NCBI GenBank assembly: GCA_015680685.1
Contig: MNCI01002956.1
Coordinates: 88,840-152,839 of the forward strand
Length of the DNA stretch: 64,000 nucleotides
Direction of reading: 5' to 3'
Source: Gnetum montanum
Taxonomy: Eukaryota > Streptophyta > Gnetopsida > Gnetales > Gnetaceae
The position numbers were made by a program, and so were the translations under genes. The notes below the pieces were generated by a model. The model had not been told where the DNA came from. It saw only the letters and a program-made list of their open reading frames with translations, and did no database searches. Shown one piece after another: positions 1-10,475 of this stretch (position 1 is its first letter; every line of letters starts with the position of its first letter).

Positions 1-486
1 CACGCCTTTTGTTTTACTGGCTTCAATTTTGGATCAAGGATAATGTTGTGCTGGACGATTCAAGGATCTAACCCGGGCATGTTAGTGTAAGACCAAGTGA
101 ATTCTTTCATGTTGTTTCAAAGCACATGCTCTACGTCTTTGGCTAGTTGAGGTTGTAATAGTGCACTCAATTTTAATATTTTGGTTTCACCATCAGGCAT
201 AACGATGGGGGTTTCAATCAACGGGTCTTCAGTGATACTATCTGCTTCTATGTCGAGGGATCTTATCATACCTTTGTAGTTATCTATTGTTTGTTGTGTC
301 GAGGCTATGAGTGTGTCTTCCGTTGATGTACCTAAGCTGATGGAGTTTATATCGATTTCTCTTGTGATTCTTCCATATGGTCCATCGATGATCAAGGGTG
401 TGGATAAACACTGACAATCCATTAGGCTTGTTCCTGCCAATAAACAGAGGGTAGAATGAGCTAATAGGTGTTGTTTCATGTTCCCT
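1..486 (-). pseudogene. Element I: start of the pol module (N-terminal lead-in of reverse transcriptase), cut by window edge
   Basis: Reading the minus strand from about 486 down to 1 gives the lead-in of a Ty3/gypsy reverse transcriptase. It contains DIEADSITEDPLIETPIV and then, past a TGA at 117-119, the classic sequence WSYTNMPGLDP followed by a second in-frame TGA, then IVQHNIILDPKLKPVKQK, which is the block just before the RT fingers. Element A has the same block at about 20000-20160 (WSYSDMPGLN, IQHNIILD) and F has it near 41800-42060. The rest of RT, RNase H and integrase lie left of the window. A possible splice acceptor (TTGCTAG then G on the minus strand) sits just upstream at about 487. 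Both stops look like decay of a once coding sequence. Confidence 0.85.
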
Positions 487-544
487 AGCAACGTAAATCA
501 TGTGTACATGCATGATGGTGGTTTATCATCGCACTGGGATGCAT

Positions 545-750
545 GGCAGTTTAAGGCCTTACCAGACAGATGGGGTAGTTTGTGGCAGTTTAAGGCCTTA
601 CCAGGCCATCTTGGTAGTTTAAGGCCATACCAGGCCATGTGAGGGATGTATGTGATAGTTTAAGGCCTTACTGGGCCGTCATGGTAGTTTAAGTCCATAC
701 CAGGCTGAGCGTGAGCCTTAGGTGGTAGTTTAAGGCCTTTCTAAGCCGGG
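545..750. repeat. Mini-hairpin array, RT side of the antisense gene (element I)
   Basis: About six degenerate units of 28-40 bp each begin with AGTTTAAGGCC and go on to a second GGCC a few bases later, as in AGTTTAAGGCCTTACCAGGC. The two GGCC arms can pair around a loop of about 6 nt. Related arrays lie at equivalent places in elements A and F. No coding sequence is seen here. Confidence 0.85.
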
Positions 751-1314
751 TGTGTGGTTTGACGATGTCTAATCACCGTATATTTTGCATCGGAGAGTTT
801 GCACCAAAATGTTCAGTGTGGGCATTTGAAGTTGGGTTACGAGGGAATTAGAGTGTGGTAGTGTTCACTTTGTTTTATATATTTTCTTTCGGGCTTTGTA
901 TTTTAAACAAATTTTAATTACAATAGATAAAATAATAAAAATATTTAAAAGAAATCAAAGGTGGCAGCGGTGGCGGCATGGTTGACTCAGTGCTATATAT
1001 AGTGTAGGGGCTTCATTTGGAGGCACCATGAACTGGAAGGAAAACCAAGCGTGAGCGTAAACCTCAGTGTAAGCGTAAACCTCAAACGCCATCGTAAGCA
1101 TAAACCTTGAAGCCTAGCATAAGCATAAACCTCGAACCCCAGTGTAAGCGTAGAGCGTAGAGGCTCAAACTTCGACGTAGGTGTGAGCGTAGAGGTTTAA
1201 GTGTTAGCGTAAGCGTGAGCATAGAGGCTCAAACTCAATGTAGAGGATTTAGCTCAACATGCAGACTTAGACCTTAGCGTAGACCCTGTCAGTTGAAGCA
1301 TAAAGGATGCCGAA
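751..1314 (+). promoter_or_regulatory. Putative promoter and 5' leader of the antisense gene in element I
   Basis: A TATA-like box (CTATATATAG, about 993-1002) stands about 310 bp before the first ATG of the antisense gene (1315). Downstream, from about 1045 to 1260, the leader is a degenerate tandem array of units such as AGCGTAAACCTC. Element A has the same layout: a TATA box at 20699, then a 20-bp tandem repeat, then the ATG at 20879. Promoter activity is inferred from position and motif only. Confidence 0.45.
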
Positions 1315-4300
1315 ATGGGCAAGGGAAAGGAGGTAGAAGGCTAGGGGAGGAAGGTGCCTAACTTGACTTTTGCAGAGAAAAGTGAGGCCATGCTGTAGTG
1401 TCCGCCTAGGCCAAGGGTTCCATCATGGCCTGGATCGTCACATAGGTAGGCTCTAATCTTGCCTCTATTAGTTATTTTCATCTATACATGTTATTTGACG
1501 TAGACAATTTTTGTAGCGTAGATAGTTTTAGTAGCATAGAGGGTTTTGGTAGCGTAGACAATTAGCGTAGAGGGCGTGTATAGCGTATAGCATCTGTACA
1601 CTTAGTGTAGATCTGTAGTGTAGAGGGTCTCTATAGCGTATAGGGTCTGTACGCTGAGCGTAGAAGGTTTCCTCAGCGTACAACGTAGATAGTTTGAATA
1701 GTGTGTAGCGTAGAGGGTTTTAACAATATACAGCATAGACAATTTTATCAGTATGTAGAGTAGACGATTTTCACAGCGTATACGCTAACTGTTTTCACAG
1801 CGTATGGCATAAATAGTTTGCACAGCATTCAGCGTAAACTATTTGCATAGTGTATATGCTAACTATTTTCACAGCATTCAGCGTAAACTATTTGCGCAGC
1901 GTATACGCTGACTGTTTTCACGGCGTTCAGTGTAAACTGTTTTCACAGCGTATACGCTGGCAGGTTTTTTACAGCGTATACGCTGAGCGTGAATAGTTTT
2001 TCTTTCTTTTTTAGGTAGAGTATACGCTGAGTATTTTTAGTTTGTTGATAGCGTATATGCCAAGCGTAAATAGTTTCTTAATTTTTTGAATTGTTGGCCT
2101 ACAACATGGAATTTTGTTCGTTCATCTCATTTTCATGTATGGATGATTTATCGTGGCTTTCTGGTTACTTGCAGGGACACTGAACCTTTCCTCCTGGTAG
2201 TTGAGCTAGTTGGGATACTAGCATAGTTCGGGCCCCTTGAGACTGATGAACCTACCCCTGATCTGACTATTGACAACAATGGGGTATGGTTCAGGGAAGG
2301 GGCGTGCGAATTCCTCGCCTTCATCCTAGACAAATTTAAGGTGGTGGTCTAGTCACATCTGAGCAAACAAGTGGCACGGAGCGTGCTTGAGGCCATGTTG
2401 CCGAGATTGTCAGAGGACATCATGGTTTTTATGGTAGACATTGATGAGGGGCCGCTTGTGATCGAGGATGATCCCTGTGGCGGGCCCAGATCTACTCGCC
2501 CGTTAGCATGCGTGTGGGACCTATTGCCATGAGGGCATGATTATCTCAACAACACTTTGTTTCTAGCTGCGCATGCACACACGTTATTCTAGAACCCTCT
2601 TGGCACAGTGTACCAGGTAGAGAGGTAAGATCATTTGGCTTGTTGTTTAGTGTTTGCCCCTGTTTTGACGACCGTTCTTATGCAGGTCCCAAGTTAACCA
2701 AGATGGGACATGCGTTAATGATGATGGGCTTGCCCTGGCTCATACTGCTCTAGAGACCTTTATGGCAGATCCCACCCTTCACGGAGCTGTGTTAGCTCAA
2801 ACCAAGGGTGATATTATCCATTTTCATAAATGATTTTCTAGAGCGTTCACACAATGCATAGCTCATGGGTGGTTGCATGGAGACTGGTCGCATAATGGAC
2901 CAATTTTCCCTCGTGACTTTAACTTGGGTAGCACCTCGAAGTCCACAACTAAAGGTAAATGACAATATTTCCTAGATGTATTAATTTGTTTGTTCAACTA
3001 CTGGTGGTCATACTAATGTGATGGTTTCAAATTGTATCTACAATTGATATCCCTCTTGGCGGAGACCCTGTCACGATAGGACGAACAGAGAGTACCCTCT
3101 CAATGAAGTTTAGGGAGATTAGTAAGGCACAGAAATGGTTGTGCACCCATGCCCCACCGTCCATTTTCCGTTTTTTAGATGATGTCGGCCTTATGGAGCT
3201 CTTTACAACCCCGAGCCCTAATGTGTCGATAGCTGAAATGATTGAGATTGTTGATTCATTCAACAAGTCTATCTCCTACTATAGCACTCATATTAAGGGT
3301 GTAAAAATAGTTTTCCATCTATCAGTTGAATTCTTTTCGGTGTACCGATAGATGACGTAAATGTAGTTTTGGACAGGGCTTAGAAAGAACTTCATACGAT
3401 ACGTGAGTTAGAGGACTGGTTGGACGTTACCAAGGGTGCTAAGGGATTCCCTATGCAGGGGAAGTTAGAGGTTGAGGAAGTTAATGAATTATATCCCCTA
3501 TTTAGGGCATGGCTGTTCCCTAAATCCCTGTCCCAAGTGAGGAGTCTTTGTATTGAAGCTGTGAGTATCATGCGAACCGTCTTAGAAACTGGGATGCATT
3601 ATAACTGGGCTCAATTTCTGTTGTCAGGCCTTCATAAGGAGATAGTGCAATTGCCCTCAAACATTAAGGAGCAGTCTCATTTTACATTTGCATTCTTTGC
3701 TGGCTATCTTCGTTGTTTGGCTGAGTTTCTAGTGGTTCACACAAACAATAAATATCTCCTACGGGATCGTACTCAGTTGTCTCGTCCATGGATCAACCAT
3801 TTGTTCGAGACAACTGAGTCCCAAGATGCTCCTGAGGGGATTGATGAGTCAGTGTCCATCACGATGAGAGGGTCATCTAGTACCTCAATCCATACACATG
3901 ACAGTGTGGGGTTGGAACCAGATGACGTGCCCTATACCGCCAAGAGAGCTAAACGTGTCATCAAAGAGACAATTACGAAAGCCAAGTCGAAGCTCTTGAA
4001 GCGTGAATGTTCAACAGAGGTGGCCTCAAATGTGGATGATCCATGGGTGAAGCGCATACGGTTCAAGATTCCTGTCCAAGGTAAGTAAACTTGGTGCACT
4101 TATTGTATTGTCCTTTTTGTCTTATTCATAATTTTTATTTTGACCGCTTACATGCCACTGATGCCTTTAGACTTGACTCGAGAAGTGAGGAGGCAGGAAT
4201 TAGAGACCATCATTGAAGAGGAGGAAGCTACAAAAGAATTAATGACTGAGGAGGAAGATGTGGGCAAAGATCAGGTAGGAGGGATGGAAGAGCTAGGGGA

Positions 4301-5772
4301 ATACACCACGGAGACAGAATTGGTCGATGACCAGAGTGCTGTTGATGAAATGTTCAATAGCTTCCTTAAGGGAAGACTGGACTTAGGCAAACCCCCAAAC
4401 CAAGAAGGGGACAGAGAAAATGGTATATTTCCTTTTATTTTATTGTGTTGCTTTGTGAGTCGTTGTTTATATGGTGTTTTACTTTTATGTTTTCATCCCT
4501 TCCAGACGAAGGTAGTGAAACTAGAACGATGCGGTTGGACGTGCCCATGAAAATGGCTCCCACTGAAAGGATCACGAAGGTTAGTCCGTCTCGTACTCGT
4601 GGACCATTTACTTGGACCAAGATGCTAAGTAAAATGGATTTTTTGGTTGGTATTGCTGAGGAGGTGGTTGAACATATTCAGGAAGCCCACCCTAAGATAG
4701 GTACAGATGTCTCGAGCCTTTTGCAGCTTTCAAATTTCACGTCCCTTTTTTGTCATCTAATGTTTAATGCCTATTTTTTTTGTATGCATAGGAGCTAAGC
4801 TAAGGTGGGATCCATCTGAGACTATTAGCATTGAAAGTTTGCCCACAGTACCCCCAGAAGTCAAGCAGATACCAAGGTTGGTCTATGACGAAGTGGCGAA
4901 GGTCTTATACACAACACCAAATTGCTTTGGACTTGTAGGCATTCCATCGAACAATTATGGTTGCAAATTCAAGCAAAGGAGAAAGAATTTTCTGAGTTAT
5001 CAGTTGAGCGTGATGATCTCAAGGCTTGGTATGAGTTCACCTCAGCTAGACTAAGTGGTGATCATTCTTGGCAGACTTCTAAGGTCACTTATACTAGATA
5101 CTAGAACCTGCTCAATCGCCACGTGTCACTGATCCGGAAACTAGCAGAGTGTAAGGCCCAGGTAGATCTATTGAACCTCAAGTGCCAAGATTGGAAGGCT
5201 TTCTCTTCCAAGGTGCATAAGTGGGGTCAGGATGAGAAGAACCACAAGCACCATTATAAGAAATCATTGAAATAATTATCCATTGAAAAGCGTTAGCTAG
5301 AAATGTTTGTAGAGGGCCTGGGTCTACGTTCTGCGTTTGATACCTTTGCTCAGAATACAACTGTTGAGATGGAATCGCCTACAAGGGTAATTACAATCGC
5401 TTCTAGGGAGGTTTCTATGGATGAATTCCCTTTAAAGCATCCTACATGGTCATCTATTGACAAGGGGAAGGCCTTGGCAGATGTCGACCTAGGCCTTGAT
5501 GGGACTCATTGGGCGAGTGTCTCAAAGGAGGAAATCCTCCGCCAGCTGGAATTCGGTTTACGGGGATCCCCTACGGTAAGCATTTTGTTATCATGAAATT
5601 CATTCACTGAATAATGTTTGAAAGTTTTTTCTTTTATCCTTATGTTGATTGTTTCTTTTTCATTTTATAGGATCAAGGTGACGATGATGTTCAAGAAGTT
5701 GGCCCCAGTGGAGTGAGGGCCCACGATGCCCATGAGTCTAAAGGGAACGATCCTCCCATCCCAGATGTTTAG
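1315..5772 (+). pseudogene. aORF-I: eight-exon antisense gene inside the retrotransposon, function unknown
   Basis: I do not recognise this gene. Proposed exons are 1315-1445, 2175-2624, 2686-2954, 3044-4080, 4171-4422, 4506-4700, 4792-5575 and 5671-5772, about 1,070 codons. Introns end in usable GT..AG sites (GTAAGT after 4080, GTAAGC after 5575) and the phases join correctly at every junction that can be tested; the acceptor before 3044 reads CAA, probably a mutated CAG. The protein has a short basic start (MGKGKEVEG), a conserved core in exons 2-4 (VVELVGIL, SHLSKQVA, NDDGLALAHTALETF, VGLMELF, NELYPLFRAWLFP, EFLVVH, QLSRPWI), a Lys/Arg-rich nuclear-signal-like stretch (AKRAKRVIKETITKAKSK), a Glu/Asp-rich exon 5, a helical exon 6, a coiled coil in exon 7 (QAKEKEFSELSVERDDLK, then KVHKWGQDEKNHKHHY) and a short acidic tail. 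About ten in-frame stops and frameshifts near 3335 and 4925 break it. The stretch around 3300-3350 (IKGVKI..FFGVP) is faintly like plant putative transposon proteins; that is memory, not a search. Confidence 0.8.
1500..2070. repeat. GCGTATACGC-type palindromic repeats filling intron 1 of aORF-I
   Basis: The intron between exons 1 and 2 of the antisense gene is packed with degenerate copies of AGCGTAGA and of the self-complementary motif GCGTATACGC (clear near 1780, 1900, 1950 and 1975), spaced roughly every 25-40 bp. The same motif fills the leader (10680-11130) and LTR (11740-12145) of element I, but not those of A or F. Confidence 0.85.
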
Positions 5773-6139
5773 TTTTTGCTTTGAAATTATTCTGACTCAA
5801 ATTTATACGTGAATTGTAAATTGAAAATTTTGAGTTGTATTGAATAGATGAATAAAATCAGTTAACTCTTGTAATTGTACATCATTACTTGTATATATAT
5901 ATTTCTACATATATTTTTTTAGTTATGGATTTTGAGTTTAAATGTAAACACGGCATGGCAATATAAAATTTTTTGGTTTCTTTTTGCAATTTAAGTGTAG
6001 TGCATGAATGTAATTATGAGTAGGAATATAATTGTAAGCAAAAGATAATTGCGAAAATTGTTATTGACAACATGACAATGCAAGCATAAATTCGAACAGT
6101 GAACTGGAATTTGGGAGAAAAACAAAGTATAAGTGGATG
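5773..6139 (+). terminator. 3' region of aORF-I with polyadenylation signal
   Basis: After the TAG stop (5770-5772) the sequence turns AT-rich. AATAAA at 5851-5856 lies about 80 bp past the stop, a normal distance for a plant poly(A) signal. No other gene is seen up to the hairpin array at about 6140. Confidence 0.5.
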
Positions 6140-6405
6140 ATCTAATTTAAGGCCATTTCAAACCACTTGTACTATTTTAAGGCCATTTCGGGCCATGCAT
6201 ACTAGTTTAAGCCCATTTCGGGCCACTCGCACTAGTTTAAGGCCATTTCGGGCCATGCATGAACAAGGGAAGTTTCAAAGGACACAGGTGGATTTCTCTT
6301 GGTAGACCGACCATTTCTGATCATGGCTAGTTTTATGTCATTGTGGACATGATAGTTTAATGTCATTCTGGACTTGGAATGATAGTTTAATGTCATTTCA
6401 GACAG
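6140..6405. repeat. Mini-hairpin array between aORF and protease (element I)
   Basis: About seven units. Four are of the GGCC type (AGTTTAAGGCCATTTCGGGC) and three at the right are of a TGTC/GACA type (AGTTTTATGTCATTGTGGAC). In both types the arms are complementary although the bases differ. The array lies between the convergent 3' ends of the antisense gene and the gag-protease frame. Confidence 0.85.
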
Positions 6406-6421
6406 TTTGTTGTTTATTGGT

Positions 6422-7190
6422 TTAGTAATTTTTTGATTTTTCTCATTTTAACGTTAGGAGTTGCTTTAGCGGGTATGATTCTATATTCAGTTTCTCCTTT
6501 GCTGATCACGTTGAATGGTAATTCAGCCCAAGGGATATCTGATGGAATAGTTCCCGCGTTGGTGTCTTCCGGCACGTCTGCATGTATTGTGGTTTCTGTG
6601 TCAGTTGTAATTTCTAAGTGAGGCTGCGTATGTACGATTTCAAGCCTGGGTATTTATGTTTTGGGTGGATTTTCTTTTGTGTTTAAAAGATTATCGCCTA
6701 CCGGTTGTTGTTCATTTATGTCGTGTTGTCTAGGCTCTTCGAGCTTAACCTCTAAGCCTTGGTCTATGTCTATGTACGATGAGATGATGGGTGTAGCAGC
6801 CTCCCCATGTATAACGATTTTGTCGCCTTCGTAAGGTAGGTGAATTTCTTGGTGTATGGGGGAGGAGACTGCTTTCAATTGGGCTAACTAGGGCCTTCCC
6901 AATATTAGGTTGAACCTTGGCATTTCATCGATTACCACAAAGTCGGCAGATGTGGGGAATTGATCCCCTACTATGAAGTCTAAAGTCACGGTGCCTTTGA
7001 CTATCACGCAGGATCCACTGAATGAGTTCAAACACGTAGTGGCTATTGGTCTGATTAGCTCTGTAAGCCCCAGTTGTTCGATGATGGGGTATGGCACTAC
7101 ATTTGTGGTAGCTCCATCATGTACATGAACCCTATGTATCTTCAATTGGTTTATTCATATTGTTATGAACATAGGGGCTGTTGTTACTTT
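6422..7190 (-). pseudogene. Element I: aspartic protease domain and C-terminal extension
   Basis: The minus strand encodes a retroviral-type aspartic protease. VHDGATTNVVP holds the active-site region, in which the usual D-S/T-G is DGA, as in many plant Ty3/gypsy elements. It is followed by LGL, a FVVIDEMPRFNLILGRP block (flap-distal ILGRP signature of plant gypsy proteases) and IHQEIHLPYEGDKIVIHG. After a TAA at 6654 the same frame stays open for about 75 codons, with a Thr/Asp-rich stretch, and ends near 6422. RT does not follow: the next 5.9 kb hold the antisense gene. The protease processes Gag-Pol in the virus-like particle in active relatives; this copy has several stops and is not expected to work. 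Confidence 0.85.
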
Positions 7191-7730
7191 CCCGTTTTCT
7201 CATCCACCTTGATGTTGTCATTGTGGAAACTTAATGGCTTGGAAGCTAACCCTTGAGATGAGTACATTACTGCATGAATTGAAGGTTCAGTTCGAGGTAA
7301 GTATTTGCTTATTGGGATAGATGTTAACATGCGCACTAGAGCTTCGCGGTGGGTTTGAGATGTTAGCACTAGGTCGTATAAACTCAGTAAAATGTTTTTT
7401 TGTTTGAGTTCTTGCATCACTTGTGTTAGAAATGTTGCTAGATCTCTACTGTTGGGTGCATGCTTGTCGGTAGTGACTTGGTCCATTGGGCCTAATAGTT
7501 TTATTTCATGCATAGTTGGTTTGTCATTTTGACCTGGAATCGTTGATTTAGGCATATCATGTTTTCTGGATGATTCACCCTCATGGCCTATCTTTGGTTT
7601 ATCATTAGGTGGTGTCATGGGTACTGCGTTTAGCGGGGTAGGTTTACGAGGGCCTAAGGCTAGCTATTGATGCTCCTTCTCCAAGCGTTTATGTGTAAGC
7701 TTATCTGCTAGGCGTTCTCATGTGTGGTGT
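7184..7730 (-). pseudogene. Element I: gag-protease connector with a Tat/Ogre-type helical module
   Basis: Minus-strand frame of 144 codons (from 7618) with two parts: a polar linker, then a conserved module KNILLSLYDLVLTSQTHREA followed by ALVRMLTSIPI. Element A has the same module at 27770-27930 (LSLYDLIVTSSTHCEALVCM). From memory, Ogre/Tat elements carry a similar LSLL..S..HR.AL block just before protease, which supports the lineage call. The frame continues left into the protease after a stop at about 7184. Its exact role is unknown; it may be a Gag C-terminal or protease-flanking segment. Confidence 0.7.
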
Positions 7731-7739
7731 GGGGGCACG

Positions 7740-8205
7740 GTTGGTTTTGGAGCCCCAGGTTTCCTTTGGATTCGTACTACGTATGGAGAAGGGCAAGGAT
7801 GCGGTTGGACGGTCACATGCAGTTGAGTGTCAGGCTAGCTGGGCACCTTGATGACATAGGGACTTGGTTTATTCTATTTTTGCGAAGTGGAGGACTAGTG
7901 ATCACCGGGACGTTTAGGTGTCCTAGCGACATATGGAGTTGGCCTAGCTAGAGGTTGGACCTTTGCTATTGTGACTGCAGGTGGCACTCGGACTACGTAG
8001 GGGGTGGGCCAAAGAGGAAGTATTTGTGAGTTTACAGTAGTAGCTGCGGGAGGTACGTGTACCACGTATGGTTTTTTGCGTGTCGGGGTGTTAGAAGCTG
8101 CTACGGTGGGGGGTACTCGGACAACATAAGGCTTCTATGGTGAATATAATGACTGAGGCGTCGATGTTTGTACAGTCGGAGGAATGCGCACTACAAATGG
8201 CTTAT
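7740..8205 (-). repeat. Tandem peptide repeat PYVVRVPP in the Gag tail of element I
   Basis: On the minus strand at least seven degenerate copies of a short peptide follow one another at intervals of roughly 15-30 codons: KPFVVRIPPTV, KPYVVRVPPTV, KPYVVHVPPA, TPYVVRVPPAV, TPYVARTP, SPYVIKVPS, SPYVVRIQ. Stops break the frame in between. Element A has three or four weaker copies at 28240-28470. No known domain comes to mind. Confidence 0.8.
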
Positions 8206-10475
8206 TAGGCATTTGTTGCTCATGGTCGGAATAGACGGTGTTAATGCTAGGTGTTTCAGGTTCGTTATCAAGGTAGATTTTGTTGATCACGTATGGTGCC
8301 TCTTTGGTATTTAGAGGATCTTTATACACACCCATGGCCTGGTTTTGTGGTTGGACTGGGTTGGCTTCATCAAAGGTGATCTGACCTCCGTCGATCATTT
8401 GTTGGATGTCTTGTTTTAGGTTGAAATAGTAATCTGTGCCATGTCCATTACATTGGTGATAGTCACAGAAATGGTCCATTCTAAAGCCTTTTGGTATTGG
8501 GGACTCATCTGGTGTTGCTAAGCTTGGGTTCTGAACTAGTTGACAAAACTGATCATACCTCTGGATCACTGCAGGGGGCAACTGTTTATGTTTCATTAAT
8601 CCAGCCTTCAGGAGTTGGTCGAATAGTTGCAATGGCTTCATAGGCAGTGGCCTGTATTGAGAGGGGTCCTTCCTCTCGAAGTTTCTCGTATGATTCGGTG
8701 TTGGGTTCTGTGATGAGGATGATTCTGGCATGGTCACGGGAGTGGGTTTAGCATAATTAGTAGGGACAATAGGTGGTTTTCTTTGTTGTCCTACATTCTT
8801 TTGTGTTTTCGCTACTGCCGCTATAGTTGTTTTAACTTTTTCTTTATCTTTCTTACTATGTTGGTTCTTAAAGGCTGAATACACAGGATCATGGTTGTTT
8901 TGTGCTGCCTCCTCTATGTTCTTGATTTGTACAAATGCGTGACTTACATTGCATGCATTGAGATAATATAGTTTGGATTTGACAAAGTTGTTGACAGCCC
9001 CTTTTAAGATGGTGAGGAGGTATGTCTCTAGGATCGGCTCATGGAGCTCATTGAGAGCAGCACTGCACCACTGGATGAATTTTTGGACAAGTTCAAGGGG
9101 TGTTTGCTTGACCTGTATGAGGCTATCTAGTATTTCCTTGGGTTTCAAGTTATACTTGAACCTAGTGACGAATTGGTGTAGCAAATATTCCAGAGAAGAT
9201 ATGGAGTTTCATGGCAAGGCCCGATACCAATCAAGTGCTCTCCCAGCGAGGGACATGGGGAACACTCGTAAAATGGCATGTGGCCATGCCTGAAGTAGTG
9301 TGTATTCTAGTCTAAATGTTATGAGGTGAGCATTGGGGTCTATTTCCCCCATGTATTTTGTAAGCGTATGCAAAGATACACCTTTGGGTAATGTTAGGGA
9401 TGGAACTGAAGAGCTGATAGGGTCATCGTGATAGAAGTCCACTACCTTCAATTCTCCATCGGGGTCGGTTTTGAGGCGTTTGACCTCGTCAGTTAGCTCT
9501 TGCATTAGTTTTTTAGCGTCAACCCAATCTTGGGTGCTAGGTGAGATGGTAGGTTGGGGATGTTGTACGGTGTACAGATTAGATCGTTGGACAGTGGGTT
9601 GCAAGGTGGAAAGTTGTGCGGTCGAAGGTTGTACTTGCGGGATATTTGTAGCGGGTGCTGTGAAGGGCGGCAGGTTGTAGGCAAGGGGTTGCTATTGTCA
9701 TTGAGGTTGTGCTTGGTGGATGTTAGCTGGTAAGATTATGTTAGGTGATATGTTATAATGAGGGGGTTGATGTGATTGAGTACCAATCGCTGTCCATTCC
9801 CTGGCCATGTTTTGTGTAGGAATCCCCTAAACTTGTTGGGTCGTAGTTGTAAAGGATGCTCCTTGGGTTGGGATCTATGGTATGTAGTGAGTAGATGTAC
9901 AAGCCAGTATTACGTGTGGCATCCCGATCAGTCGGGGTGGAAAGGTTGCTTCTAGATCATTTTGAGGAGGTTGCATTTGGGAGAATGGAGGTATTGTTGC
10001 AATAGGGGGAATGGCGAGGGGAAGTGTGTTGAGTTGCGGATCGGTTGCAAGAGGAATATGCACAACGGTGGATGATTCTTGTTGAGGTATTTGGGCTTAG
10101 GTGAACTTAAATGGTTGAAGGGATGTAATTTCCCCTATGGCTGGATGAAACAAAGGATTCACATAGGTTTGCGAACTAAGAGTATGGTACGAATATTCAT
10201 GCTCAGATTGAGCTGCGAAGTCATCTTCCTCTTCCAATTAAGGGTTTTCCAGAGACTGGTCTAAAGACTGGCTCCTTTGTAGGAGGAGTTGTGAGATTAG
10301 CTTAGAGTAGTGCTCTCGGAGAGGGATGATATCATACGGGGAGGGAATAAACTCTTGTCCCCCCCTATAGAAGATTTTGTATTGCCTTTTGACTTCCAGT
10401 TCGGTTTGGTCTACGGCGAGGCTGGCTTGTATTTTCACACATATGAAATTGTATTGGTCCTAAGTTATGATGTTA
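8135..10475 (-). pseudogene. Element I: gag polyprotein
   Basis: Gag of a Tat-type Ty3/gypsy element. The N-terminal part (about 10475-10240) has YNFICVKIQ and EFIPSPYDIIPL, shared with element A. A Pro/Thr/Gln-rich middle follows. The capsid-like Retrotrans_gag core (about 9604-8900) has LITFRLEYTLLQAWPHAILR, FPMSLAGRALDWYRALP and FVTRFKYNLKPKE. A 349-codon open stretch (9184-8135) adds a Lys-rich linker (KKDKEKVK) and a degenerate zinc-knuckle-like motif FCDYHQCNGHGTDYYFNLKQ in which the last Cys is Tyr. In-frame stops at about 9205 and in the N-terminal part make it a pseudogene, though a mild one. Gag forms the particle that holds the RNA in active elements. Confidence 0.88.

Noticed and set aside
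1045-2070. Centromeric or other satellite
   Set aside because: Units are short, very uneven and tied to one retrotransposon; there is no long uniform tandem array.
6433-6621. Plus-strand frame that looks like a membrane peptide
   Set aside because: It mirrors the C-terminal extension of the protease frame of element I.
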